Positions 32,160-41,272 of a stretch of DNA of 64,000 nucleotides are shown piece after piece; within the stretch, counting starts at the first letter, position 1; every line of letters starts with the position of its first letter. The notes under the pieces were generated by a model, which had not been told where the DNA came from, ran no database searches, and worked only from the letters and a program-made list of their open reading frames with translations. Source of the stretch: Alphaproteobacteria bacterium (GTDB lineage Bacteria > Pseudomonadota > Alphaproteobacteria > RF32 > CAG-239). The translations under genes and the position numbers were made by a program. The stretch spans positions 62,001 to 126,000 of the forward strand of contig JAQWBS010000003.1 of assembly GCA_028706255.1 (NCBI GenBank), in the 5' to 3' direction.

Positions 32160-34370
32160 ATGGAAAATACTTTGTCCAATTTATTATCTAAAAAAGAAGT
32201 TGAAGCAATTATAAACGGTGATTATGTGAACGTTTTTGCAGTGCTTGGAATTCATAAAGACAAAGGAACAAAAGAAGTTTTTATCAGAACATATCAACCT
32301 GATACAAATTCTGTCGAACTTTTAGATGCACAAGATAAGTCTCTTGGGTTTATGAAAAAACTTGACGAAAGAGGTTTCTACCAAATTAATCTTGGAGCTA
32401 TTCAAGATTTTCATTATAAATTTAAAATTGAAAATTCAAGTGGAGATTTTTTTGTTAAAGAAGATTCATATCGTTTTCCGTCAACCATCGGGGATATTGA
32501 TGTCTATCTTTTAAGTGAAGGCACTCACCTAGAAATGTATAAAAAACTAGGGGCTCATGAAGTCGTGCTTGATGGCGTGAAAGGCGTTAGTTTTGCAGTT
32601 TGGGCACCGAACGCAAAAAGAGTTTCAGTGGTTGGAAATTTCAATAATTGGGATGGTCGTGTTCATGTGATGCGTAAACATATTTCTTGTGGTATTTGGG
32701 ATGTTTTTATTCCACAAATCGGACAAGGTGAAGTTTATAAATTCGAGATTAAAACGGCTAAAAATTACATTCTTTTGAAATCTGACCCGCTTGCTTTTTA
32801 TGCAGAAAAAAGGCCTCATACGGCTTCTGTTGTTTATGATATTGAGAAATATGACTGGGAAGATAAGGATTGGATGAAATATCGCAAAGTAAATAATTCA
32901 TTCGATCAAGCAATGTCAATTTATGAAGTTCACTTAGGTTCTTGGCGTCGTAACGGAATGTTTGGTGAAGACTATTTATCTTATCGTGAACTTGCTGAAA
33001 GACTCGTGCCATATGTGACAAATATGGGTTATACGCACGTTGAACTTTTGCCACCAACAGAACATCCTTTTGATGGGTCTTGGGGATATCAAGTTATCGG
33101 AATGTTTGCCCCAACCTCTCGTTTTGGCACGCCAGAAGATTTCAAGTTTTTGGTTGATAAATTCCACCAAGCAGGTATTGGAGTGATTATTGACTGGGTG
33201 CCAGCACACTTTCCGAAAGATGCGCATGGCTTAGCGGAATTTGACGGCACGGCTCTTTATGAACATGCAGACCCTCGCAAAGGCGAGCATAATGACTGGG
33301 GAACAAAAATTTATAATTTCGGTAGAACTGAAGTTTATAATTTTCTCTGTGCCAGTGCATTATTTTGGTTGAAAGAATATCACATTGACGGGCTTCGTGT
33401 TGATGCGGTTGCTTCAATGCTTTATTTGGATTATTCACGAAAGAATGGAGAATGGATTCCGAACGTTTATGGTGGTAATGAAAACTTAGAAGCTATTTCT
33501 TTCTTACGCCGTGCAAATGAACTTGCTTATACGCATAATGAAGGCGCAATTACGATTGCTGAAGAATCCACTGCTTGGCCAATGGTTTCTCGTCCAACAG
33601 ATATGGGTGGACTTGGGTTCGGTTTGAAATGGAATATGGGTTGGATGAATGACACACTCAGATATATTGCTGAGAATCCAGTTCACAGAAAATATCATCA
33701 TGGCTTGCTCACTTTTGGGCTGATTTATGCTTTTAATGAAAATTTTGTGTTGCCAATTTCTCATGATGAAGTGGTGCATGGTAAAGGCTCAATGCTTTCT
33801 AAAATGCCAGGGGATGAGTGGCAAAAATTTGCAAACCTCAGGGCTTATTATGGTTTTATGTTTACGCATCCAGGAAAGAAATTGATGTTTATGGGTTGCG
33901 AGTTTGCTCAAGACTGGGAATGGAATGCGAATGAGAGCCTTCGTTGGCATTTGCTTGACTATCCAATGTATAAATCAATGCAAGATTATGTGCGTGATTT
34001 GAACTTTATGTATCGTGCGAATCCATCGCTTTATGAACAAGATTTTAATTATCAGGGTTTTGAGTGGATTGACCATTCTAATGCTGATGACAGCGTCGTT
34101 TCTTATATCAGAAAAGGTAATGACCCAAGAGATTATACGATTACAATTTGCAACTTTACGCCTGTGGTGAGAACAGATTATCGAATTGGGGTGAATGAAA
34201 AATGCGCTTATCAAGAAATTTTTAATAGTGATGATGTAAAATATTGGGGAAGCGGTGTTAAAAATGAAGGTGAAATTTGGGCGAGTGATTATGGTTGGAA
34301 CTTTAAATCTAATTCAATTAAACTCACTTTACCGCCACTTTCAACCATCATTTTGAAACCTATTAGATAA
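32160..34370 (+). CDS. glgB: 1,4-alpha-glucan branching enzyme
   Basis: Makes the alpha-1,6 branches of glycogen. The 736-residue GH13 protein has an N-terminal region (about 1-110), a CBM48-type domain ([29 protein letters not shown]), then the catalytic barrel with [56 protein letters not shown] (nucleophile Asp), [10 protein letters not shown] (acid Glu) and [14 protein letters not shown], and a C-terminal sheet domain. I prefer the ATG at 32160, nine bases after GGAG; 32154 would add two residues. First gene of the glycogen cluster. Confidence 0.96.
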   Translation: MENTLSNLLSKKEVEAIINGDYVNVFAVLGIHKDKGTKEVFIRTYQPDTNSVELLDAQDKSLGFMKKLDERGFYQINLGAIQDFHYKFKIENSSGDFFVKEDSYRFPSTIGDIDVYLLSEGTHLEMYKKLGAHEVVLDGVKGVSFAVWAPNAKRVSVVGNFNNWDGRVHVMRKHISCGIWDVFIPQIGQGEVYKFEIKTAKNYILLKSDPLAFYAEKRPHTASVVYDIEKYDWEDKDWMKYRKVNNSFDQAMSIYEVHLGSWRRNGMFGEDYLSYRELAERLVPYVTNMGYTHVELLPPTEHPFDGSWGYQVIGMFAPTSRFGTPEDFKFLVDKFHQAGIGVIIDWVPAHFPKDAHGLAEFDGTALYEHADPRKGEHNDWGTKIYNFGRTEVYNFLCASALFWLKEYHIDGLRVDAVASMLYLDYSRKNGEWIPNVYGGNENLEAISFLRRANELAYTHNEGAITIAEESTAWPMVSRPTDMGGLGFGLKWNMGWMNDTLRYIAENPVHRKYHHGLLTFGLIYAFNENFVLPISHDEVVHGKGSMLSKMPGDEWQKFANLRAYYGFMFTHPGKKLMFMGCEFAQDWEWNANESLRWHLLDYPMYKSMQDYVRDLNFMYRANPSLYEQDFNYQGFEWIDHSNADDSVVSYIRKGNDPRDYTITICNFTPVVRTDYRIGVNEKCAYQEIFNSDDVKYWGSGVKNEGEIWASDYGWNFKSNSIKLTLPPLSTIILKPIR

Positions 34371-34389
34371 ACCTTTATGGAGATTTTGC

Positions 34390-36468
34390 GTGGCAGAAGT
34401 CATTAGTGTTAAAGCCGGAAAACCACATCCTTTAGGAGCAACATTTGACGGAAGCGGTGTCAATTTTGCAATTTTTTCTGCCCATGCGACAAAAGTTGAA
34501 CTCTGTCTGTTTAATGATAGTGGGGCAATTGAAGTTGAAAAATTTGAACTGAAAAATAGAACAGGAAATATTTGGCATCTTTATCTTTCAGGAGCAAAAA
34601 GCGGTCAGGTTTATGGCTATCGTGTGCATGGTCCGTATGAACCAAATAATGGGCATCGATTTAACCCACATAAATTATTGATTGACCCTTATGGTAAGAA
34701 ATTGGTGGGAAAACTCATCTGGCATAAGGCGATTTTTGGATATGATTTAGATAGTCCCGAGAAAGATTTATCTTTTAGCCAATTGGATAGTGCTCCCTAT
34801 GTGCCTAAGTCTGTTGTTGTCGATAATGCTTTTGATTGGGGCAGTGATAAACACCCCGACATTCCTTTTGAAAATTCTGTTATTTATGAAACACATACCA
34901 GAGGCTATACAAAGCTTCATCCGAAAGTTCCTGATGCAGCTAGAGGAAAATTTTTAGGCTTAACAGCACCAGCAGTGATTAAATATATCAAATGGTTGGG
35001 TGTGACAGCTGTTGAACTTTTGCCAATTCATGCGTTTTTTGGAAATCGTCATAAGAAGGGGTTCTTAACAGATAATTATTGGGGTTATGAAAGTTTTTCT
35101 TTTTTTGCGCCAGAGCAAAACTATCTTGTTCATGGAGAAATCGACGAATTTAAGGCTATGGTTAAGTCGCTTCACAAAAATGGTTTGGAAGTGATTTTAG
35201 ATGTGGTTTATAACCACACTGGAGAAGGGAATCAGCTTGGTCCGACAATCAGTTTCAGAGGAATAGATAACGCCTCTTATTATACGCTTCACCCTAAAGA
35301 TAAAAGATATTACTTTGACTCAACAGGGTGTGGGGCTTCTTTTAATGTGCAAAATCCAGATGTGTTGCGTCTGGTGATGGACTCGCTTCGTTATTGGGTG
35401 GAAGAAATGCACGTTGACGGTTTCCGTTTTGATTTAGCAACTTCTCTTTCCCGCATGAATATGACTTTTAGTCAGGATAGTGGATTTATGATGGCAGTTA
35501 AACAAGACCCCGTGCTTTCTCAGGTTAAGTTAATTGCCGAGCCTTGGGATGTTGATATGGGAGGCTATCAGGTCGGTGCTTTTATGACGCCTTGGGCAGA
35601 ATGGAATGATAAATATCGTGATGTTTTAAGAAGCTTTTGGAAGGGTGACGCATCGCAAATTTCTAATGTTGGTTCTCGTGTTGCTGGTTCAAGTGATGTC
35701 TTTAATCACTATAATCGAAACATTTGGAGTAGTGTCAATTTTATTACGGCACATGATGGGTTTTGTTTGAGAGATTTAGTTAGTTACAATGCAAAGCACA
35801 ACGTGAGTAATGGCGAAGAGAACCGTGACGGAAGTAATAATAATATCAGTTGGAATTCGGGTTTTGAGGGCGAAACGGAGAATAAAACTGTCCATAATAA
35901 TCGCCAAGCTCGAGCAAGGGCGATGCTTTCAACTTTGCTCTTTTCTTTCGGAACTCCAATGCTTGTTGCTGGTGATGAACTATTTAGAACGCAGTTTGGT
36001 AATAATAATCCTTATTGTCAGGATAATATCATCACGTGGATTGCATGGGATGCAATTGATGAAAAAGATATTGAATTTGTGCGATTCATTAAAAGAGCCG
36101 TTGCCTTACGACGCAAATTAAGAGTGTTTAATCGCAAAACTTTCTTCATGGGAAGGGTTGTGAAAAAAGATGTGAAGGATATTACTTGGTATGATGATCA
36201 GGGAATCGAATTTACTTCTGAAGACTGGAATAATGCCAATTTGAAATCTATTTCATATTTGATTTATGATGGAACAAAAAGTGTTTATGTCGTGTTGAAT
36301 GCGAACTTTATGGATACTTCTTGGAAGTTGCCAAATTTAGGTGAAAATGTGCAATGGAGTTTGCTTTTGGATAGCTCGCAAAAACTAAAAGAAGAGATGT
36401 CTTTTGTTGGGGGAAAGAGTTTGAAAGTTCCAGCTTGGAGTGTTTTATTGTTTGAAGTTAAATTATAG
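34390..36468 (+). CDS. glgX: Glycogen debranching enzyme GlgX
   Basis: Cleaves alpha-1,6 branches of glycogen that have been trimmed by phosphorylase. The 692-residue protein has a CBM48 start (GKPHPLGATFDGSGVNFAIFSAHA), VIYETHTRGYTKLHP, VELLPIHAFFGNR, EVILDVVYNHTGEGNQLGP, GFRFDLATSLSRM (nucleophile), IAEPWD (acid) and NFITAHDGFCLRDLVSYN, all typical of the GlgX/isoamylase group. It starts with GTG at 34390, after GGAGA, 19 bases from glgB. Next is malQ, with which it would act in degradation. Confidence 0.96.
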   Translation: MAEVISVKAGKPHPLGATFDGSGVNFAIFSAHATKVELCLFNDSGAIEVEKFELKNRTGNIWHLYLSGAKSGQVYGYRVHGPYEPNNGHRFNPHKLLIDPYGKKLVGKLIWHKAIFGYDLDSPEKDLSFSQLDSAPYVPKSVVVDNAFDWGSDKHPDIPFENSVIYETHTRGYTKLHPKVPDAARGKFLGLTAPAVIKYIKWLGVTAVELLPIHAFFGNRHKKGFLTDNYWGYESFSFFAPEQNYLVHGEIDEFKAMVKSLHKNGLEVILDVVYNHTGEGNQLGPTISFRGIDNASYYTLHPKDKRYYFDSTGCGASFNVQNPDVLRLVMDSLRYWVEEMHVDGFRFDLATSLSRMNMTFSQDSGFMMAVKQDPVLSQVKLIAEPWDVDMGGYQVGAFMTPWAEWNDKYRDVLRSFWKGDASQISNVGSRVAGSSDVFNHYNRNIWSSVNFITAHDGFCLRDLVSYNAKHNVSNGEENRDGSNNNISWNSGFEGETENKTVHNNRQARARAMLSTLLFSFGTPMLVAGDELFRTQFGNNNPYCQDNIITWIAWDAIDEKDIEFVRFIKRAVALRRKLRVFNRKTFFMGRVVKKDVKDITWYDDQGIEFTSEDWNNANLKSISYLIYDGTKSVYVVLNANFMDTSWKLPNLGENVQWSLLLDSSQKLKEEMSFVGGKSLKVPAWSVLLFEVKL

Positions 36469-36485
36469 TTTTTAAGGAGTTGTTG

Positions 36486-38633
36486 ATGACGGGTCAATTG
36501 GAAGAACTGCTTGCTAAAGTTGGTGTTGCAACTTCTTTTTCTGATGCGGGACTTAACCGTAAGTATTATAGTGTGCCAGAAGATGTGTTGCGTTTTCTTT
36601 CTGGAAAACTTGGTTTCCCTGCGGGGGATTCTGAAGAAGTTAAGAAATCTTTGGAAAAGTTTGAACAATATACTTGGCACAAGCCTTTAGAAGAAATTTA
36701 TATCGTTAAGGAAAATGCGCTTTCTTTTGCTATTATTCTTTCTAAGGAAGAAAGTGAAAAAAAGATTTCAATCGAATTAAAAAAACAGTCAAAAACTAAA
36801 AAAATTGAGGTTGATTATATTTTAGCTGGCACTTCTGAAACCAAAAAAGTTGATGGCAAATTTAAGATTAAACATTTGTTGCAAATTCATAGCCATTTAG
36901 AAGTTGGTTATTATGATTTAGTGCTTAAAATTGGTGCTGAAAAATACAAGAGCGTTTTAGCCGTTGCCCCTCAAAAATGTTATCAGCAAGACATTTTTAA
37001 TCAGGGAAAAGTTTGGGGTTATGCCTTGCAACTTTATTCCTTGAAAAGCAATCGTAACTGGGGTGTGGGAGATTTTACAGATTTAGCAACTTTTGTTGAA
37101 ATGTGTGGACGTAATGGAGCGGACATTATTGGCTTAAACCCAATTAATGTTTTGTCGCACGATTATCCTGAAAATGCTAGCCCATATTCTTCTATTAGTC
37201 GTTTATTTATTCACCCGATTTATATTGATGTGGAAAATGTGCCAGAATTTTTGCCAGCAGATGTTTCTTCTCTTAAAAAGAGACTTGCTGAAGTGCGTGA
37301 AAGTGAACTGATTTTATATGAAAAAGTTTATCCGCTTAAAATGGAAGTTTTGGAAAAGATTTATGCCAGATTTTCAACTTCAGCAACCAAGAAAAGACAA
37401 GATGAATTTGAGAAGTTCTGTAAGGAAAAAGGTGAGGAACTAAATAAACTTGCTGTTTTCCAAGCCCTTTATGAAGAAAATACAAAGAAAATTTGGGGCG
37501 GTTGGCGTCAGTGGGCTGAAGCTTATCGTTCTCCGTCTTCTGTTGAAGTTAAGCAATATGCTGAAAAAAATGCACGTCGTGTTGGCTTCTTTAAATTTTT
37601 GCAATTTGAAGCAGATAGACAATTCAAACTTGCTTATGCGCTTGTGCAAAAGCAAGGAATGAAAGTTGGATTTTATCGAGATTTAGCTGTTGGCGTGGGG
37701 CAAGATAGTGCTGAGCTTTGGGCAAATAATGAGTTGTTCATTGCTGAATCTGGTGCGGGTGCGCCGCCAGATGCTTTTTTCCCAGCAGGTCAGAAATGGG
37801 GCTTAGGTGCGTTTAATCCATATAAACTGAAAGAAGTTGCTTATCAGCCGTTTATTGACATTCTCCGTGCGAATATGTCTATGGCAGGGGCTTTGAGAAT
37901 TGACCATGTGATGTCTTTGATGCGTCTTTATATTATTCCTGAATATAGCCAATCGGGAACTTATGTGATGTATGCGTTTGAAGATATGCTGAACTTAGTT
38001 GCTCTGGAAAGTTATTTGAATCAATGTTTAGTCGTTGGTGAGAGCATTGGAAATGTGCCTGAAGGATTTTTGGAACGTTTAGAAGCAGTAAATATTAAAT
38101 CTATGAGCATTTTGTGGGCAGAGAGATATGGTGCTGGTTGGGGCGATTTTATGCCTCCACATGACTATCCTCGTGAAGCTTGTGTTTCTGTCGGTACGCA
38201 TGATATAGCACCGCTTCGTATGTGGTGGTTTGGATATGACATTGAACTCTCACGTGTGTTGGGATTAATTACCAGTGATGATGACAAAATTGGGGCTTAT
38301 AAAAAACGTGAGGCAGATAGATGGAAGTTGCTTTGTGTATTAGACAGTGAAAATGTTTGGCCTGCGGATAATCTTCGTAAAGCAGATTATCTTTATGGGG
38401 AAGGCTATCCTGAAGGGATTGAAGAAGCGGTTCATCATTTCTTGTCAAAAACAAATTCAGCAGTTTTTCTTGCTCAATTAGAAGATATCCTCCATGTGGA
38501 GAAATTACAAAATCTTCCAGGGACAGATATGGAGCATCCAAACTGGAGGCGAAAACTTCCTGTTGCGCTTGAAAACTTGGAGCGTGATATTGCTTATATT
38601 AGAAATGTTAATGCCATTAAAACGGAGAGGTAA
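36486..38633 (+). CDS. malQ: 4-alpha-glucanotransferase (amylomaltase)
   Basis: Transfers glucan chains between maltodextrins; it processes the oligosaccharides released by GlgX. The 715-residue GH77 enzyme has a roughly 130-residue N-terminal extension, then LYSLKSNRNWGVGDFTDL, ASPYSSISRLFIHPIYID, GFYRDLAVGVGQDSAELW, GALRIDHVMSLMRLY (nucleophile Asp), VVGESIGNVPEGF (acid Glu) and SVGTHDIAPLRMWW. The ATG at 36486 is preceded by AAGGAG; two in-frame TTG codons lie directly upstream. No glgA, glgC or glgP is in the window, so synthesis and phosphorolysis genes are elsewhere. Confidence 0.95.
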   Translation: MTGQLEELLAKVGVATSFSDAGLNRKYYSVPEDVLRFLSGKLGFPAGDSEEVKKSLEKFEQYTWHKPLEEIYIVKENALSFAIILSKEESEKKISIELKKQSKTKKIEVDYILAGTSETKKVDGKFKIKHLLQIHSHLEVGYYDLVLKIGAEKYKSVLAVAPQKCYQQDIFNQGKVWGYALQLYSLKSNRNWGVGDFTDLATFVEMCGRNGADIIGLNPINVLSHDYPENASPYSSISRLFIHPIYIDVENVPEFLPADVSSLKKRLAEVRESELILYEKVYPLKMEVLEKIYARFSTSATKKRQDEFEKFCKEKGEELNKLAVFQALYEENTKKIWGGWRQWAEAYRSPSSVEVKQYAEKNARRVGFFKFLQFEADRQFKLAYALVQKQGMKVGFYRDLAVGVGQDSAELWANNELFIAESGAGAPPDAFFPAGQKWGLGAFNPYKLKEVAYQPFIDILRANMSMAGALRIDHVMSLMRLYIIPEYSQSGTYVMYAFEDMLNLVALESYLNQCLVVGESIGNVPEGFLERLEAVNIKSMSILWAERYGAGWGDFMPPHDYPREACVSVGTHDIAPLRMWWFGYDIELSRVLGLITSDDDKIGAYKKREADRWKLLCVLDSENVWPADNLRKADYLYGEGYPEGIEEAVHHFLSKTNSAVFLAQLEDILHVEKLQNLPGTDMEHPNWRRKLPVALENLERDIAYIRNVNAIKTER

Positions 38634-38639
38634 CTATTT

Positions 38640-39269
38640 ATGGTAAAGCAAATTAAAAACTTGGTTTTTGATTTAGACTATACGCTTTATCCAAGCAGTA
38701 CTAAAATCGAAAATTTATTTCGTGAAAATGCAAGGGCATATCTTGCTGTTGAGATGAAAATGTCTTCTGTGGAAATTGAAAAGGCTTTTGAAGATTTTGG
38801 AAAAAAAGGTTCAATGTTAAGAGGGGCGAGGGAAGGTAGTTTTAATGTAGAACATTTTTTCAACTATATTTGTGATGTTGATGTTTCCGCCATTGATTAT
38901 AATCCTGAGCTTCATAAAAAAATTTCAAGCCTTCCTCATTGTAAAATTGTTTTTACGAACAGCAGTCGCAAACATACGAAAGATGTGTTGAAAAAATTAA
39001 AGATTTCTGACCAATTTAAATATGCTTTTTCAGCTGAAGATAGTGAATATTATTTCAAACCCGAGCTAGAGTCTTTTGATAAGTTTTTCAAACATTGTTG
39101 CATTGTGCCTCAAGAAAGTGTCTTTTTTGAAGATAATCTAAGAAACTTAGAGCGAGCAAAAGCTTTGGGAATGATGACAGTTTTGATTAGTTCTGAACAA
39201 AAAGAGAAACCAGATTTTTGTGATTATGTTTTTGCCGATATCAATCAAGCTTTAAACCTTTTTGAATAG
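38640..39269 (+). CDS. HAD-family hydrolase (pyrimidine 5'-nucleotidase-like)
   Basis: A 209-residue HAD hydrolase with DLDYTLYPSSTKIENL (motif I DxDxT, followed by YP as in SDT1/pyrimidine-nucleotidase types), VFTNSSRKHTKDVLKKL (motif II) and FFEDNLRNLERAKALGM (motif IV). The Lys of motif III is probably FKPELESFDKF. Expected to remove phosphate from a nucleotide or small metabolite. It follows malQ by six bases, so it may belong to the glycogen transcript, but no role there is known. A symmetrical terminator follows. Confidence 0.8.
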   Translation: MVKQIKNLVFDLDYTLYPSSTKIENLFRENARAYLAVEMKMSSVEIEKAFEDFGKKGSMLRGAREGSFNVEHFFNYICDVDVSAIDYNPELHKKISSLPHCKIVFTNSSRKHTKDVLKKLKISDQFKYAFSAEDSEYYFKPELESFDKFFKHCCIVPQESVFFEDNLRNLERAKALGMMTVLISSEQKEKPDFCDYVFADINQALNLFE

Positions 39270-39288
39270 GCAAAATTTTCCTTAATAT

Positions 39289-39325
39289 AAAAAAGAGCTG
39301 TAAAATTTTACAGCTCTTTTTTGGG
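39289..39325. terminator. Bidirectional terminator between the glycogen cluster and flgL
   Basis: AAAAGAGCTGTAAAA and TTTTACAGCTCTTTT form a perfect 15-bp palindrome with A and T tracts. It ends both converging transcripts. Confidence 0.9.
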
Positions 39326-39336
39326 GTTCGTTTCTC

Positions 39337-41262
39337 TTATTTGATAAAATCAAGTAAAGAAGTACTCAATGCTTGTTGCAGCACAGAATATGAAATCTGT
39401 AAATTATTATATGCCGTCAAAGCCATAATTGAAGCTTCTTCTTGATCCACGTTTTTAAGATTATAAATTGCGTCGCTCAGATTTGTTTGAAGCTGTTCTT
39501 GAGTTTCTATTGTATTATCAAGTGTTACAGACATGGTACTAAGCTTGGCAAAAATTGTTTGAATATCACCATTCTTAGAATTTGTAGTGGTGACCTTTGT
39601 GCCAAGAGCTTCGTTTAGCATATTCAATGCATCGGTTACTTTATCTTCAGCAGAAGCACTATCTATGACTGAAGTGAGGTCGTCAGCAGGATTTCTGGTG
39701 TCGACAAAGTTTCCTTGAGCAATACTTCCCAGTGCTGCAAAAATTTTAGAAAAAGCCTCATCTTGTGCAGTGATATCAAGGGTGATAGTTTGGTTTTCTG
39801 AAATTCTCTTGGTGTTTGAAAGACTTCCCCCATTATAATATGATTCTGTCTCAATGCTCCATTCTTGTGTCGCAGGAATGGTGGTTGGGGTTGATGGGAA
39901 ATTGTCTGCATCAACAGTGATGAAAAGTTGTGACCCATCATCACTAATACCCGTTACTTGGGCATTAGAGGCAATGCCATTGCCAAAGTTTTCTAAATTA
40001 ATGACTGAACCAACAGGAAAAGAAGTGGCAAATTTGACATCATCGGAAGGGGTAATTGTCGCATCAGCAACAACAGGCGTGGAATCTTCAAAGGTGATGG
40101 TTTTGCCATCATCTGAAACGGATTTTACAACATATGCCTTGTCGTTTCCGCCAGAGTTTCCACCAGAAATAACGAGGGTGTCACCAGCTTTAACCGCACT
40201 AAAAGCACCTGTTTCTGTTGCCTTAACAGAATTTTTTGAACTGTTGAAAGTGAGATTACCTGTTGTGTTAGTGTTTGCACTTACAACTTCTGTTGTGAAT
40301 CCACCTGTGTTCGCAGCTGTAATTGTGGCTTTGTTGCTTCCTGCTGAATCTAGGGCAAGCGTTAAATTGCCAGTGCTTTCAGAAGTGACTGTCTTATTTG
40401 AGAGGAGTGCGGTTGAACTTGTAGGATAAGAAACATTTACGCCGTCATAATATGCTTGAAATTCTTGCAAACTATTGAATGGGAAAGTCACAGGAGCTTG
40501 ATCTGAAACGCCACCGCCTAGGAGATAGTTGCCGTTGACATTTGCGTTCAAATTATCAGCAATTGATTTCATTGCCGCAAACGCCATTTCTTGAACTTGG
40601 GCAAGAGATGTTTGTTGTTCAGAGGTCATTGTATGTGTTTCACCAGTTTCAACACCATTCACATTGAGCACAGAAGAAGTGCCGTTTACAGTGTAAAGTG
40701 GGAAAGAGAGTTTTCCGTCCTCAAGTTTAATTTCAGAGTTTGTTGGAGAAACTTTATTGTAAAGAGCTGTCATCACATCTTCAGCATAAGTTGCACTACC
40801 TGAAGTTAGCCCTGAAATGTCAATATTGTTTCCTGTACTGTTATTGGCAAATGTATATTGTGTATCATCAATGGTGATTGTTTCGCCAAGATAAGTTGCT
40901 GAGTTATCTGTGAACGTGAGTTCTCCACCTGTATAATCTGGCGTAATTGTTGATAGACCACTGTTTGAAAAGCTAGCGAGAAGCGATTTAACTTTTTGTG
41001 TAAAGCTTTCTACAGATTCCAAAGAAGTTGAAATCATTTCTAGTTCAGTTTGGCTTTGCGAATTATTTGCGACAAAGTTTTCATTCAGTGTTAACGAACT
41101 TTCTAAGTTAACAATGTTATATGCTTTTGTGCCATAACCAGAATAAGTTGATGACTTAACACCAGTCATTGCTTGGAAAATATACTCATTCATTGAGCTT
41201 TTTGTGGACAACGTCGTGTTGACGAGGTTCATATAACTTGAATATGTAGGGACTCTAACCAT
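39337..41262 (-). CDS. flgL: Flagellar hook-filament junction protein FlgL (long form)
   Basis: Joins hook to filament. The N-terminus (MVRVPTYSSYMNLVNTTLSTKSSMNEYIFQAMTGVKSSTYSGYG) and C-terminus (NLKNVDQEEASIMALTAYNNLQISYSVLQQALSTSLLDFIK) are the flagellin-like helical ends that build the core. In between is a central part of over 400 residues, rich in Ser, Thr, Gly and beta strands, so the protein (641 residues) is about twice the usual 300-320. This middle is likely a surface-exposed domain. It is the last gene of the minus-strand flgI-flgJ-flgN-flgK-flgL operon, 10 bases after flgK. Symbol rests on position and the end domains. Confidence 0.85.
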   Translation of the reverse strand: MVRVPTYSSYMNLVNTTLSTKSSMNEYIFQAMTGVKSSTYSGYGTKAYNIVNLESSLTLNENFVANNSQSQTELEMISTSLESVESFTQKVKSLLASFSNSGLSTITPDYTGGELTFTDNSATYLGETITIDDTQYTFANNSTGNNIDISGLTSGSATYAEDVMTALYNKVSPTNSEIKLEDGKLSFPLYTVNGTSSVLNVNGVETGETHTMTSEQQTSLAQVQEMAFAAMKSIADNLNANVNGNYLLGGGVSDQAPVTFPFNSLQEFQAYYDGVNVSYPTSSTALLSNKTVTSESTGNLTLALDSAGSNKATITAANTGGFTTEVVSANTNTTGNLTFNSSKNSVKATETGAFSAVKAGDTLVISGGNSGGNDKAYVVKSVSDDGKTITFEDSTPVVADATITPSDDVKFATSFPVGSVINLENFGNGIASNAQVTGISDDGSQLFITVDADNFPSTPTTIPATQEWSIETESYYNGGSLSNTKRISENQTITLDITAQDEAFSKIFAALGSIAQGNFVDTRNPADDLTSVIDSASAEDKVTDALNMLNEALGTKVTTTNSKNGDIQTIFAKLSTMSVTLDNTIETQEQLQTNLSDAIYNLKNVDQEEASIMALTAYNNLQISYSVLQQALSTSLLDFIK

Positions 41263-41272
41263 AATAACTCTC

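Noticed and set aside
39854-40429. 191-residue open frame on the plus strand inside flgL
   Set aside because: It is a shadow of the Ser/Thr-rich flgL coding strand; no ribosome site, no recognisable motif and repetitive Val/Ser/Pro content.
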